A stretch of DNA of 64,000 nt, from the NCBI RefSeq assembly GCF_036346295.1, contig NZ_CP107819.1, positions 7,874,001 to 7,938,000 on the forward strand, given 5' to 3'. Both the position numbers and the translations under genes were made by a program. Positions 16,160-26,587 of the stretch are shown piece by piece (positions within the stretch are counted from its first letter, which is position 1; each line of letters starts with the position of its first letter). Below the pieces are notes generated by a model that saw only the letters and a list, made by a program, of their open reading frames with translations, was not told the origin of the DNA and did not search any database. Origin of the DNA: Streptomyces sp. NBC_00536. Lineage in GTDB: Bacteria > Actinomycetota > Actinomycetes > Streptomycetales > Streptomycetaceae.

Positions 16160-17014
16160 TCACCCCGCGCCCAGCAGGGCCAGCGCGGCGTGTGACGGCG
16201 TCCCCGGTTCCGCCCGGTAGACGACGAGCTGCTGGCCGGGTGCCGCGTTCACGGTGAGCGTCTCGAAGTGCAGGGTGAGGTCACCGGCCAGGGTGTGGTG
16301 GAAGGCCTTCGCCTCGTGCGTCTTGACGCCGACCTCGTGGCGGGCCCAGAGCCGGGCGAACTCGGGGCTGGCGCGGGTCAGTTCCGCCACGAGTTGGGCC
16401 GTCCTCGGGCTGCCGGGCGCCGCGCCGCAGGCCGTGCGCAGCGCCGCGGCCGAAGAGGCCGCGGCCCGGTCCCAGTCCCGGTGGAAGCGGCGGGCCGCCG
16501 GGTCCAGGAACACCATCCGCTGCAGGTTGTCGGTCCGCTCGAAGTCACCGAACAAGGCCGCGGCGAGCGGATTGAGCGCCAGGACGTCCAGCGCGTGCCC
16601 CAGGACGTAGGCGGGCGTATCCGGCCACCCGTCCAGCAGGCCCAGCAGCCCCGGGCTCACGCGTTCCACCGGCGGCCGCAGCGGCCCCGCGGTGGGGTGG
16701 ACCAGCCGGTGGAGGTGCGTCCGCGCCTCTTCATCGAGGCGCAGCCCGCCGGCCAGCGCGTCGAGGACCTGCCGGGACGGGCCACGCTCGCGGCCTTGTT
16801 CCAGCCGGGTGTAGTAGTCGGTGCTCAGTCCCGCGAGCGAGGCCACCTCCTCGCGGCGCAGGCCGGGAACCCGGCGCTGTCCGTGACCGGGGAGGTGGGC
16901 CTGTGCGGGGCTCAGCAGAGCCCGCCTGGCCCGGAGGAATTCGCCGAGCCCGTTGCCGTTGCTGTTGCGGCTGATGTTGCTGCTGCCGTGCTGCGGGAGG
17001 TGCGGGGTGGTCAT
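16160..17014 (-). CDS. XRE/MmyB-like helix-turn-helix regulator
   Basis: A 284-aa transcription factor. The N-terminal helix-turn-helix covers about residues 20-95, with GLRREEVASLAGLSTDYYTRLEQGR, the signature of the Streptomyces MmyB-like subfamily. The C-terminal part (110-284) is the PAS-like ligand pocket domain containing VLALNPLAAALFGD and LRTACGAAPGS. These proteins often regulate a neighbouring oxidoreductase or VOC gene. Its stop is 129 bases upstream of the VOC gene, same strand. A run of Asn/Ser/Gly just after the start (NISRNSNGNG) is low-complexity. Confidence 0.85.
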   Translation of the reverse strand: MTTPHLPQHGSSNISRNSNGNGLGEFLRARRALLSPAQAHLPGHGQRRVPGLRREEVASLAGLSTDYYTRLEQGRERGPSRQVLDALAGGLRLDEEARTHLHRLVHPTAGPLRPPVERVSPGLLGLLDGWPDTPAYVLGHALDVLALNPLAAALFGDFERTDNLQRMVFLDPAARRFHRDWDRAAASSAAALRTACGAAPGSPRTAQLVAELTRASPEFARLWARHEVGVKTHEAKAFHHTLAGDLTLHFETLTVNAAPGQQLVVYRAEPGTPSHAALALLGAG

Positions 17015-17079
17015 GCGCCCACGGTCCCCGAGGCGGCGGTCGGAATCCAGGGGCGAAGGTGGGTGCGCTCCACCCGGGA

Positions 17080-18486
17080 TCAGACGGCCGCGGCCCCGAG
17101 GACGTGGTCACGGGAGGCGCGCACCTCCTCGCGCAGCGCCTGCAGGTCCACCCCCAGGACCCGCCGGTCCCATTTGCGCAGCTGCCCGGCGATGAAGACC
17201 GCCGTGATGTTCCGGGCGTCCGCGCCCAGTACGACCGTGCCCACCGGGTCGTTCAGCGGCATGTTGTTGATGTCCTCCGCCTCGATGACCAGCAGATCGG
17301 CCTGCTTCCCGGGCGTCAGCGAACCGGTGACCCCGTCCAGGCCGTTGGTCCGGGCGCCCTGGAGGGTCGCGAAGTCCAGTACGTCGAGGGTGCCGATGCG
17401 CGCGGGTTCGCGCCCGGTGCCGTACGCGGCGTTGACCGCGCGCATGCGCTGGATGCTGTGCAGCGCCCGCATCTGCGTGAACATGTCGCCGGCCAGGGCG
17501 ACTTCCACGTCGATGCTCAGCCCGGGGCGGATCCCGGCGGCGAGTGCCTCGTCGACCGCGGGAACGGCCGTTTCGAGTCCGATCTGGGCCTCGGAGGTGG
17601 GCGCGAGCGCCACCGTGGTGCCGGCGTGGCCCATCGCCCGCCACGCCCCGCCGGTCAGCCCGGTGGCGTGGATCAGGGTGACGTCCGGCCCCAGCAGGCC
17701 CGCGCGCGCCCAGCGCAGGACCGCCGCGGAGGAGGCGGAGCCGAAGACGGCGTCGACGCTCACCCCGATCCCCAGGTCCCGGGCGGTGGCCGCGAGCGCG
17801 GGCCCGTAGGCGAGGTCCGGACCCGCGATCTCGTCGGTGGCCAGGGCCGCGAGCCGCAGGGTCAGGAGCTGGTCGTCGGAGCGGAAGTACCGCTCGCGCA
17901 GGCGGGCCAGATCGCGCGGCCACTGCCGGGCCCAGTCGCCGAAATGGGGGCCCATGGACGCGTGGACACCACGGATCCCGGTGTCCAGCAGGGCCTGGAC
18001 GGCCTGGTCGGAATGGTCGGGGGTGCGGGCGTTGTGCGAGAAGTCGAGCATGCAGGTGATGCCGCTGTCGATGGCGCCGAGCGCCGCGAGCCGGGTGCCG
18101 ACGTACATGTCGTACGGACGGTAGCCGGGCGCGATCGTCGCGAGCGTGGACGTCACGTACCGCCCGAGATCGTCCACGTCCGGCATGATCCGGCGCAGCT
18201 GCGCCTGCCAGGCGTGCCGGTGGGTGTCCACGAATCCCGGGGTGACGAGCGCCCCGGTGACATCGATGACCACGGCGTCGCCCGCCGCCCCGGACGCGCT
18301 GAGGTCGCCGCCCAGCGCGGCGATCCGGTCGCCCTCGATGAGCAGGTCGCCCCGGGGGAGGACGCCGGTCCGCGGGTCCATGGTGACGAGGGTCCCGCCG
18401 GTCAGCAGGACGCGCCGGTCCGGATCTCCGGCGCGTCGGCGCAGCTCGTCGGCGACGGCCGCGCTCCTGGTGTCGTGGACGTTCAT
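17080..18486 (-). CDS. Amidohydrolase (TrzN/AtzA-like deaminase family)
   Basis: A 468-aa metal-dependent hydrolase. GGTLVTMDPRTG and GDLLIEGDRIAALG form the small beta-sandwich domain. Then come the HxH motif in GFVDTHRHAWQAQLRR (~80), DFSHNART (~160), VHASMGPHFG, LIHATGLTG and the C-terminal PGKQADLLVIEAED. This order fits the cytosine deaminase/TrzA branch that deaminates or dechlorinates N-heterocycles. The ATG at 18486 has no strong ribosome site; longer in-frame starts to 18561 give a Gly-rich extension and are disfavoured. It is followed on the same strand by the XRE regulator gene. Substrate unknown. Confidence 0.82.
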   Translation of the reverse strand: MNVHDTRSAAVADELRRRAGDPDRRVLLTGGTLVTMDPRTGVLPRGDLLIEGDRIAALGGDLSASGAAGDAVVIDVTGALVTPGFVDTHRHAWQAQLRRIMPDVDDLGRYVTSTLATIAPGYRPYDMYVGTRLAALGAIDSGITCMLDFSHNARTPDHSDQAVQALLDTGIRGVHASMGPHFGDWARQWPRDLARLRERYFRSDDQLLTLRLAALATDEIAGPDLAYGPALAATARDLGIGVSVDAVFGSASSAAVLRWARAGLLGPDVTLIHATGLTGGAWRAMGHAGTTVALAPTSEAQIGLETAVPAVDEALAAGIRPGLSIDVEVALAGDMFTQMRALHSIQRMRAVNAAYGTGREPARIGTLDVLDFATLQGARTNGLDGVTGSLTPGKQADLLVIEAEDINNMPLNDPVGTVVLGADARNITAVFIAGQLRKWDRRVLGVDLQALREEVRASRDHVLGAAAV

Positions 18487-18608
18487 CAGGGGTCCGATCG
18501 GGAAGGAATGGGACCCCCAGCCTCCGCCCCCGACACCCCCGGGTACCAGGCCGCGCCCCACCCCGGGGGCCGGACACCCAGGGAGCCGGACACCCAGGGA
18601 GGTGCCGC

Positions 18609-19100
18609 TCAGCCCGCCGCGAGGAAGTCGTAGTAGCCGGTGCCCGCGACGAGGACGGAGGTGAAGGAGACGGGGAGGCCGGCCGCATCGCGCGGGACCT
18701 CCTGCGAGGTCTGGCGGGTGAATCCCAGCGAGACGCCCGGCACGACCAGGCTCTCGGCGTCCGCGTCGCTCACCGTCCAGCCGCGTCGGCGCATCTCCTG
18801 GAGGATCTCGTCGGCGGGGCCCGTGAAGACGTCGTGGCCGTCGAACAGGACCCGGGTGCTCGTGGCCCGCCCCTCACCCGGCCACCACAGTTCGGCCGCG
18901 TCGAGGTGCCCGTGCTCGTCGAAGAAGGCGGTGTAGCCCACCCCGTCGAAGGAACCCATGGCGCGCCGCCTGGGCCGGCTCGCGGTCCCCCCGATCACCC
19001 GGGGCTCGCCCCACGGCAGTACGGCGGCCATCGCCGCGTCGAAGGTCATGCCGAGGCGCAGCGGGTCCACGCCGGTCGGCGGTTCGAGGATCAGGTCCAT
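18609..19100 (-). CDS. Conserved hypothetical protein, 163 aa
   Basis: No family recognised with certainty. The protein is soluble and acidic, with GVDPLRLGMTFDAAMAAVLPWG, a Trp-rich strand AAELWWPGEG, and a C-terminal segment GVSLGFTRQTSQEVP. I recall similar single-domain proteins in streptomycetes. Two adjacent ATG codons could start it; the second (19100) has better spacing (6 bases) from GGAG than the first (19103). It is divergent from the patatin gene, which shares the upstream region. Confidence 0.65.
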   Translation of the reverse strand: MDLILEPPTGVDPLRLGMTFDAAMAAVLPWGEPRVIGGTASRPRRRAMGSFDGVGYTAFFDEHGHLDAAELWWPGEGRATSTRVLFDGHDVFTGPADEILQEMRRRGWTVSDADAESLVVPGVSLGFTRQTSQEVPRDAAGLPVSFTSVLVAGTGYYDFLAAG

Positions 19101-19259
19101 CATGTTCTCCGATTGATCTGTTCGAGGCCGTCGACTCTATCGACCGGCGGTGCCGGGTGCCGGGTGCCGGGCGCCCACGGAAATCCCTTGACCCGAACTC
19201 CGCTTGAGGTCGTACCGTCAGGCCGTGTTGATCAGCCCCCGCAGACAGGAGACGCACCC

Positions 19260-20222
<963 letters not shown>

Positions 20223-20223
20223 A

Positions 20224-21258
20224 CTACACGGCCGGAGGGTTGAGGCGGGCGAAGCCTTCCTGGCGCTGGTAGGGGAAGTAGGGGTAGGCGGCCGGCCGGC
20301 TGCTCGCCGCGTCGAGCACCGCCATCTGTTCGTCGGTGAGCGTCCAGCCCACCGCGCCCAGGTTCTGCCGCAACTGCTCCTCGTTGCGGGCGCCGATGAT
20401 GACGGAGGACACGGTCGGCCGCTGGAGCAGCCAGCGGAGGGCGATCTGCGGAACGGCCCTGCCGGTCTCCCGCGCGACCTCCTCCAGGGCGTCGACCACC
20501 CGGTAGAGGTGTTCGTCCTCGACCGGCGGACCGTAGTCGGCGGTGTCGTGCAGCCTGCTGCCGGCGGGCAGCGGCTGCCCGCGGCGGATCTTGCCGGTCA
20601 GCCTGCCCCAGCCGAGCGGGCTCCAGACGATCGCGCCCAGCCCCTGGTCGATCCCGAGCGGCATCAGCTCCCCTTCGTAGTCGCGGCCGATGAGGGAGTA
20701 GTAGACCTGGTGGGCGACGTAGCGCTCCTGGCCGCGCCGTTCGGCGGTGGCGAGGGACTTCATCGCCTGCCAGCCGGAGAAGTTGGAGATCCCGAGGTAG
20801 CGGATCTTCCCGGCCCGCACCAGGTCGTCCAGGGTGGACAGCACCTCCTCGACCGGGGTTCCCGCGTCGTAGGCGTGCAGCTGGAAGAGGTCGATGTGGT
20901 CGGTGCCGAGGCGGCGCAGGGCGCTGTCCACGGAGGTGATCAGGCGGGCGCGGGAGGTGCCGGCGTCGTGCGGGCCGTCACCCATCGGCAGACCGGCCTT
21001 GGTGGAGATGAGCACTTGGTCCCGGCGGCCCTTGAGGGCGGCCCCGAGCACCTCCTCCGAGGCGCCGCCGGAGTACACGTCGGCGGTGTCGAACATGGTG
21101 ATTCCGGCGTCGATGCAGATGTCCACCAGGCGGCGGGCCTCCGCGACCCCCGTGGTGCCCCAGGCGCCGAAGAGCGGGCCCTGTCCGCCGAACGTTCCGG
21201 CACCGAAGCTGAGCGCCGGAACCAGAAGCCCGGACGCGCCGAGCCGCCTGTACTCCAT
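20224..21258 (-). CDS. Aldo/keto reductase
   Basis: A 344-aa NADPH-dependent oxidoreductase of the AKR superfamily (potassium-channel beta/YghZ-like branch). The catalytic tetrad is visible: Asp and Tyr in MFDTADVYSGG (~55), Lys in ISTKAGLP (~86) and His in DLFQLHAYD (~125). GPQIALRWLLQRP-type and SSVIIGARNEEQL motifs near the C-terminus bind the cofactor. The ATG at 21258 follows GAGGAG. It is divergent from a TetR-family gene, with a palindrome between them, so it is probably repressed by that protein. Physiological carbonyl substrate unknown. Confidence 0.9.
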   Translation of the reverse strand: MEYRRLGASGLLVPALSFGAGTFGGQGPLFGAWGTTGVAEARRLVDICIDAGITMFDTADVYSGGASEEVLGAALKGRRDQVLISTKAGLPMGDGPHDAGTSRARLITSVDSALRRLGTDHIDLFQLHAYDAGTPVEEVLSTLDDLVRAGKIRYLGISNFSGWQAMKSLATAERRGQERYVAHQVYYSLIGRDYEGELMPLGIDQGLGAIVWSPLGWGRLTGKIRRGQPLPAGSRLHDTADYGPPVEDEHLYRVVDALEEVARETGRAVPQIALRWLLQRPTVSSVIIGARNEEQLRQNLGAVGWTLTDEQMAVLDAASSRPAAYPYFPYQRQEGFARLNPPAV

Positions 21259-21283
21259 GACGTGTCTCCTCTCGTCCACGGAT

Positions 21284-21316
21284 CCATCTAATGGGTCCGT
21301 GGTTCCGTTAAGATGG
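21284..21316. promoter_or_regulatory. Imperfect palindrome between AKR and TetR genes (candidate operator)
   Basis: CCATCT (21284-21289) and AGATGG (21311-21316) are perfect arms around a 21-base centre with weak internal symmetry. It sits in the shared 104-base promoter region. Confidence 0.4.
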
Positions 21317-21362
21317 CGCCAGCGTAGCAAGTGGATGGCATTAATGGAACAGGAGTCCCGTT

Positions 21363-21989
21363 ATGGAGTGCGTGGAGCCCACAGAGCCCGAGCCCGGAGC
21401 CGTGCGGCCCGGGGGGCGTACGGCGCGGGTGCGGGCGGCGGTGCTGCGGGCCGCCGGGGACGTGCTGGCCGAGCTGGGTTTCGCCCACCTGGACCTCGCC
21501 GACATCGCGCGCCGCGCGGAGGTCGGGAAGACGACCGTCTACCGGCGCTGGGGCACGGCCACCGGCCTGGTGACCGACCTGCTGCTGGACATGGCGCAGC
21601 AGTCCGTGCCGCGTACGGAGACGGGCACCCTCCTCGGGGACCTGACGGCCAACGCCCGGCTGGTGTGCGGGACGCTGGCCGATCCACGGCAGGGCGCCCT
21701 GTTCAAGGCGGTGATCGCGGCCGCGACCTGCGACCCGAAGGCGGCCGAGGCGCTGCACGGCTTCTACGCGGTCCGCGTCGCGGAGTGGGCGCCGTGCGTG
21801 GAACAGGCCGCCGCCCGCGGCGAGGTGCCCGAGGGCACCGACCCCCGAGAGGTGGTCCGCGCCGTGTCGGCCCCGCTGTACTACCGGTTCCTGACCACGG
21901 CGCTGCCCCTCGACGAGGCCGCCGCGGACCGCGCCGCGACGGCCACCGCGGCGGCCGCCCGCGCGGGGGCGTACGTACGGCACGCGTAA
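21363..21989 (+). CDS. TetR-family transcriptional regulator
   Basis: A 208-aa repressor. The N-terminal helix-turn-helix (about 20-65) contains AELGFAHLDLADIARRAEVGKTTVYRRWG, the strongly conserved TetR recognition helix. The C-terminal domain (70-208) is of the TetR_C_11-like type. The ATG at 21363 follows AGGAG at 7 bases. It is divergently transcribed from the aldo/keto reductase gene and is its likely regulator. Confidence 0.9.
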   Translation: MECVEPTEPEPGAVRPGGRTARVRAAVLRAAGDVLAELGFAHLDLADIARRAEVGKTTVYRRWGTATGLVTDLLLDMAQQSVPRTETGTLLGDLTANARLVCGTLADPRQGALFKAVIAAATCDPKAAEALHGFYAVRVAEWAPCVEQAAARGEVPEGTDPREVVRAVSAPLYYRFLTTALPLDEAAADRAATATAAAARAGAYVRHA

Positions 21990-22354
21990 CGGCAGGCGTA
22001 CCGAGCCCAGCGGCGCCCCGCCCGTCGCAGCCGCGACATCATGAAGACGCACACCACCGACGCCCCTCCGCGGCCGCGTCCGGTGTCTGGAAACAGCGGG
22101 TGCTCCACCCCGCCGCGCACCGCCCCGGCCGCGCACCGGCGCGCCGTCCTGCGCCCATGTGGGGGACCGGGCCGGACCCCGGTGGCCGCGCCCGCCACGG
22201 CCTTGGCCGGATCCCGCCGGGCGCCCCGGAACGCATCGCGGGAGATCCCTCGGCGCGCGCCACCCGTGGCTTACGATCTCGGCGGACGTTGCCCCGGCGG
22301 CGCGGGTCCCGCCCCGCGGCCGCCGCACCCGCCCCGCATCCGTGGAGGTCAACC
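21990..22354. other. Intergenic stretch between TetR gene and amino-acid importer
   Basis: 365 bases of GC-rich DNA without a convincing gene. Open frames on both strands have Arg/Pro-rich compositions typical of shadow frames. The GGAGG site of the importer gene is at 22344-22348. No clear promoter box or hairpin was identified. Confidence 0.5.
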
Positions 22355-23203
22355 GTGTTCCGGACGGCCAGAGGAAACCGCAGTCGCCACCGCAGCCTCC
22401 GCCTGCGAGCCACGGCCGCGGCCGCCGCGGCGGGCGCGTTCCTGCTCGCCGGATGCTCCTCGGGCGGTGGCGGGGCCGGCGAGGCGGCCGGCGGGGTGCC
22501 CGTCGTACACAAGGGCAAGCTGACGACCTGCACCCACCTGCCCTACCCGCCGTTCCAGTTCGAGAAGGACGGCAAGGTCGTCGGTTTCGACGTGGCCCTG
22601 ATCGACCTGGTGGCGAGCAGGCTCAAGGTCGAGCAGAAGATCCTCGACACGCCCTTCGAGAACTTCAAGACGGGCGCCTTCCTCAACTCCGGCGAGTGCG
22701 ACCTCGCGGCGGCCGGAATGACGATCACCGACGAGCGCAAGAAGAACGTCGACTTCTCCGTCCCCTACTTCGACGCGACCCAGGCGCTGCTCGCCACCAA
22801 GAAGAGCGGGGTCACCTCGCTCGCCGACCTCAAGGCGAAGGGGAAGAAGCTGGGCGCGCAGGCCGAGACCACCGGCGAGAGCTACGCCAAGGCCCAGGGT
22901 TTCGATCCGGTCGCCTTCGAGAGTTCGGACGCGGTGCTGAACGGACTGCGCACCGGGCAGGTCGACGCCGTCGTCATCGACTACCCGGTGGTCCAGGGCT
23001 GGCTCAAGGACTCCAAGAACGCGGCCGAGTTCACCCTCGCGCAGAACATCCAGACCGGTGAGCAGTACGGCTTCTCGGTGAAGAAGGGCAACTCCGCCCT
23101 GGTGGCCGCGATCGACAAGGCGATCACCGACGCCAAGGCCGACGGCACCTACAAGAAGATCTACGAGCAGTGGATCGGCCCGCTGCCCCAGGCCGCGCCG
23201 TGA
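22355..23203 (+). CDS. Polar amino-acid ABC transporter, substrate-binding lipoprotein
   Basis: A 282-aa solute-binding protein, starting at GTG 22355 (GGAGG at 6 bases). The lipoprotein signal has LLAGC with the lipid-bearing Cys34. The mature part matches SBP_bac_3 (HisJ/GlnH type): LPYPPFQFEKDGKVVGFDVALIDL, CDLAAAGMTITDERKKNVDFS and DAVVIDYPV. It captures an amino acid outside the membrane for the permease and ATPase encoded next. The stop overlaps the permease start (GTGA). Ligand identity (Glu, Gln, His, Arg or other) cannot be told from sequence alone. Confidence 0.9.
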   Translation: MFRTARGNRSRHRSLRLRATAAAAAAGAFLLAGCSSGGGGAGEAAGGVPVVHKGKLTTCTHLPYPPFQFEKDGKVVGFDVALIDLVASRLKVEQKILDTPFENFKTGAFLNSGECDLAAAGMTITDERKKNVDFSVPYFDATQALLATKKSGVTSLADLKAKGKKLGAQAETTGESYAKAQGFDPVAFESSDAVLNGLRTGQVDAVVIDYPVVQGWLKDSKNAAEFTLAQNIQTGEQYGFSVKKGNSALVAAIDKAITDAKADGTYKKIYEQWIGPLPQAAP

Positions 23204-24000
23204 CCTCTCGGCTGACCCGCCGACAGCGCCGCCGCGTCTCGCAGGGCGTCCAGTACGCGCTCTTCGTGGCGGTGCTGGTCCTGATCGGTTTCTACGCCGA
23301 CTGGGGGCGCCTGCAGAACCAGTTCGCGCAGCGGGAACTGGCCCTGCGGCTCTTCCCGGAGATCATCACCACGGCCCTGCGCAACACGGTGGTCTACACC
23401 CTGTCCGGGTTCCTCCTCGGTCTGGTCCTCGGCCTGGTCATCGCCATGATGCGGCTGTCCTCCGTGGCCCCGTACCGCTGGGTCGCGGGCGTCTACATCG
23501 AGCTGTTCCGCGGTCTGCCCGCGCTGCTGATCTTCATCTTCGTGGGGGTGGCGGTGCCCTTGGCGTTCCCCGGCACGGAGATCCCCGGCGGTACGTACGG
23601 AAAGGTCGCCATCGGTCTCGGGCTGGTGGCCGCCGCCTACATGGCGGAAACGATTCGGGCCGGTATCCAGGCGGTGCCCAAGGGGCAGATGGAGGCGGCC
23701 CGTTCGCTGGGCTTCTCGCACGCCCGCGCCATGGTCTCGGTGATCATCCCGCAGGCCTTCCGGATCGTCATCCCGCCGCTCACCAACGAACTGGTGCTGC
23801 TGTTCAAGGACTCCTCGCTGGTGCTCTTCCTCGGCGTGACGCTCCAGGAACGGGAACTGACCAAGTTCGGCCGGGACCTCGCCAGCCAGACCGCCAACTC
23901 CACCCCGATCCTGGTCGCGGGCCTGTGCTACCTCCTGGTGACCGTGCCGCTGAGCTTCGTGGTGCGGCGCCTGGAGACCCGTGCGGACAAGGCGACGTGA
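23200..24000 (+). CDS. Polar amino-acid ABC transporter, permease
   Basis: A 266-aa inner-membrane permease of the HisM/GlnP family. The TM domain from ~55 onwards starts ITTALRNTVVYTLSGF, and the EAA loop reads GQMEAARSLGFSHARAMVSVIIPQAFR (~165-190), which contacts the ATPase. The GTG at 23200 overlaps the binding-protein stop. A single permease suggests a homodimer. Confidence 0.9.
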   Translation: MTSRLTRRQRRRVSQGVQYALFVAVLVLIGFYADWGRLQNQFAQRELALRLFPEIITTALRNTVVYTLSGFLLGLVLGLVIAMMRLSSVAPYRWVAGVYIELFRGLPALLIFIFVGVAVPLAFPGTEIPGGTYGKVAIGLGLVAAAYMAETIRAGIQAVPKGQMEAARSLGFSHARAMVSVIIPQAFRIVIPPLTNELVLLFKDSSLVLFLGVTLQERELTKFGRDLASQTANSTPILVAGLCYLLVTVPLSFVVRRLETRADKAT

Positions 24001-24022
24001 GGACGAGGCGACGTGAGGACGA
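23991..24022 (+). repeat. Perfect 16-bp tandem duplication across the permease stop codon
   Basis: The unit GGCGACGTGAGGACGA occurs at 23991-24006 and again at 24007-24022. The first copy holds the permease stop. The second copy lengthens the gap to the ATPase gene, which in relatives I would expect to overlap. Confidence 0.85.
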
Positions 24023-24031
24023 GGTGATGAG

Positions 24032-24871
24032 ATGCCACGGAAGACGCGAGCCCCGGGAGCGGACATGACGGCCACGGACCGCCCGGAGATCGAGATCCGC
24101 GGACTGCACAAGTCCTTCGGCGCCAACCACGTCCTGCGCGGCATCGACCTGGAGGTCGCCCGTGGCGAGGTGGTGTGCGTCATCGGGCCGTCCGGCTCGG
24201 GCAAGTCGACCCTGCTGCGGTGCGTGAACCTGCTGGAAGAGCCGAGCGACGGCCGGATCCTCGTCGGCGGCACGGAGGTCACCGACCCCGACGTGGACAT
24301 CGACGCCGTACGCCGCCGCATCGGCATGGTCTTCCAGCAGTTCAACCTGTTCCCGCACGTGAACGTGACCGACAACCTCACGCTGCCCCAGCGCCGGGTG
24401 CTGGGCACGGACCGGACGCGGGCCGCGGCCGTCGCCCGGGAGAACCTCAAGCGGGTCGGCCTGGCCGACAAGGCGGAAGCGTTCCCCGCACAGTTGTCGG
24501 GCGGCCAGCAGCAGCGGGTGGCGATCGCCCGGGCGCTGTCGATGGGCCCGGAAGTGATGCTGTTCGACGAGCCGACCTCGGCGCTCGACCCCGAACTCGT
24601 CGGCGAAGTGCTGTCGGTGATGCGCGTGCTGGCGGGCGAGGGCATGACGATGATGGTCGTCACCCACGAGATGAGCTTCGCCCGTGAGGTCGCGGACCGC
24701 GTCGTGTTCATGGACGGCGGGGTGATCGTCGAGCAGGGACCGGCGGCCCAGGTGGTCGGCTCCCCGGCGCAGGAGCGCACAAGGAACTTCCTCGACCGCG
24801 TACTGAACCCGGCCGCCGTCGAAGCACCCGCCGAAGCGCCCGCCGAAGACCCCGGGCCGCCCGGGGAGTGA
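24032..24871 (+). CDS. Polar amino-acid ABC transporter, ATP-binding protein
   Basis: A 279-aa ATPase of the GlnQ/HisP family: Walker [10 protein letters not shown] (~52), Q-loop [11 protein letters not shown], signature LSGGQQQRV (~155), Walker [13 protein letters not shown], and the switch His in VVTHEM. It powers the permease encoded upstream. The ATG at 24032 follows GAGGTGATGAG; an internal ATG at 24065 would also leave the whole domain. The C-terminus ends in Pro/Ala/Glu repeats ([10 protein letters not shown]). Confidence 0.92.
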   Translation: MPRKTRAPGADMTATDRPEIEIRGLHKSFGANHVLRGIDLEVARGEVVCVIGPSGSGKSTLLRCVNLLEEPSDGRILVGGTEVTDPDVDIDAVRRRIGMVFQQFNLFPHVNVTDNLTLPQRRVLGTDRTRAAAVARENLKRVGLADKAEAFPAQLSGGQQQRVAIARALSMGPEVMLFDEPTSALDPELVGEVLSVMRVLAGEGMTMMVVTHEMSFAREVADRVVFMDGGVIVEQGPAAQVVGSPAQERTRNFLDRVLNPAAVEAPAEAPAEDPGPPGE

Positions 24872-24901
24872 CCCCGGGGAGTGACCCCGAGCGGCCCGGC
24901 G

Positions 24902-26467
24902 TCACGCTCCGGCGCTCAGGGGCAGGGCAGCGAAGACGTGGTCCTCCCACAGCAGCCGGGAGGCCTCCTCCGGGTACGGGGCGACGACCGGGATCGTGTC
25001 GAAACACCTGGTCAGGCGCCGCATGGCATCGTACGCGGGCCAGCCCGGGTCGCCCCGGTCGGCGAACGCCGTCCACGCGTCGCGGACGTACGCCGACACG
25101 GTCTCCGCCTCGGCCCGCGACGCGAGGTCGTCGCCGATCAGCGCGGCGGCGTGCCCCTGGACGAGGTTGCCGAAGACCAGCGGGACGTCGAGGCCGTGGC
25201 AGGCCCCGAGGGCGCCGCCCATGCCCGGCGCGGACCAGGTCAGTTCGTAGACGTGGGCCCGGCCGCCCGCCCCGGTCTGCGCCCGCGCGAGGTGGAGGGA
25301 CGGCATGCGGAACAGCCAGTCCGAGTGGACCAGCTCGTACAGCTCCCCAGGGCCCGCGGCCGGGAACGCCCCGCGGTAGTGGCGGGCGCCGTCCGGACCG
25401 GGGGCGAACAGCGCCAGCGCCTCCGCGGCCTGTTCCCCGGTCACCTGCCCGAGCGTGCCCTCGATCGCGGTGAACAGCCGCTGCTCGTCCCGCGTGTGAC
25501 CGACGAGGAGGTCGACGTCCCGGCCGGCCCCCTCGGCCAGCGCCTGCCACGGAGTGACGGGGAGGACCTCGCCGTCCACGACGGGCGCGAACGCGATCGA
25601 CCGGTGGGCGGGCAGGCCCCACCGCTCCACCCGCCCGGGCAGCCCGGCGGTGACGGCGTCCCCCGCGGCGGCCAGCCGGGCCGGATCCACCGCCGACAGC
25701 GCCGCCACCGTGGGCCGCAGCCCCAGTTCGGCCGCGCAGGCACCGGCGATGTCGGCGGCGAGTTCCGGCGCGAAGAACGCGCCCGGCACGCTCTGCGCGA
25801 CGGCCCGCCGCAGCAGCCCCCGCGCCCGGCCCATGGCGAGCAGCGCGGCGACCGACCCCGCCCCCGCCGACTCACCGAACACGGTGACCCGGCCGGGGTC
25901 CCCGCCGAAGGCTCGTATGCCGTCGCGGACCCACTCCAGCGCGGCGACCTGGTCGAGCAGACCGCGGTTGGCGGGCGCTCCCTCGATCTGTGCGAAACCC
26001 TCCACGCCCACGCGGTAGTTGAAGGTCACCACGACGACGCCGTGCTCGCGCGCGAGGCGCCCGCCGTCGTATTCGGGGAGCCCGGACGTGCCGGTCACAT
26101 AGGCGCCGCCCTGGATCCACACCATCACGGGCAGCCCGGCGCCCGGCCCCGGGTCGGGGGACCAGACGTTGACCGTCAGCCAGTCGTCGTCGCCCGCCGC
26201 CTCCCGCGACAGCGCGTCCATCCCGAACGCCCCGGCCTGTGGGGGAGGCGGCCCGAAGGCGCGGGCCCCGCGCACCCCGTCCCACCCGCGCACCGCCCGC
26301 GGCGCGGCGAACCGCAGCGCCCCGACGGGCGGCCGTGCGTAGGGGATCCCCCGGAAGACCGCGACACCTCCCTCCCTGGCGCCGCGCAGCGACCCGGCGG
26401 CCGTCTTGACCACCGGATCGGACGTGGACCCGTACGAGGGGGGTGACGGGGGCACGGAAGGGGACAT
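24902..26467 (-). CDS. Type-B carboxylesterase
   Basis: A 521-aa serine esterase of the carboxylesterase/cholinesterase family. The signature FRGIPYARPPVGALRF is at ~35, the oxyanion hole in VWIQGGAYVTG at ~115, the nucleophile motif VFGESAGAGS at ~200, and the catalytic His in LGACHGLDVPLVFGN at ~415. No signal peptide is seen, so it is cytoplasmic. The ATG at 26467 was chosen for the family-typical N-terminus; an ORF start at 26533 adds an unconserved stretch. It hydrolyses carboxylic esters; the physiological substrate is unknown. It converges on the ABC importer. Confidence 0.9.
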   Translation of the reverse strand: MSPSVPPSPPSYGSTSDPVVKTAAGSLRGAREGGVAVFRGIPYARPPVGALRFAAPRAVRGWDGVRGARAFGPPPPQAGAFGMDALSREAAGDDDWLTVNVWSPDPGPGAGLPVMVWIQGGAYVTGTSGLPEYDGGRLAREHGVVVVTFNYRVGVEGFAQIEGAPANRGLLDQVAALEWVRDGIRAFGGDPGRVTVFGESAGAGSVAALLAMGRARGLLRRAVAQSVPGAFFAPELAADIAGACAAELGLRPTVAALSAVDPARLAAAGDAVTAGLPGRVERWGLPAHRSIAFAPVVDGEVLPVTPWQALAEGAGRDVDLLVGHTRDEQRLFTAIEGTLGQVTGEQAAEALALFAPGPDGARHYRGAFPAAGPGELYELVHSDWLFRMPSLHLARAQTGAGGRAHVYELTWSAPGMGGALGACHGLDVPLVFGNLVQGHAAALIGDDLASRAEAETVSAYVRDAWTAFADRGDPGWPAYDAMRRLTRCFDTIPVVAPYPEEASRLLWEDHVFAALPLSAGA

Positions 26468-26587
26468 CACAGCCGCCTCTCGGGGGAACCGGTCCGCTGG
26501 GACCGGTCCGCTCGGACGGGCCGGTCCCGGCACGCCCCGCGGATCCTGCCACCGCGGGCGGGCGCGGACGAACCATTTACGGGCCGC

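Noticed and set aside
22041..22523. A 160-codon frame upstream of the amino-acid importer
   Set aside because: Arg/Pro-rich shadow composition, no ribosome site, and it overlaps the binding-protein start.
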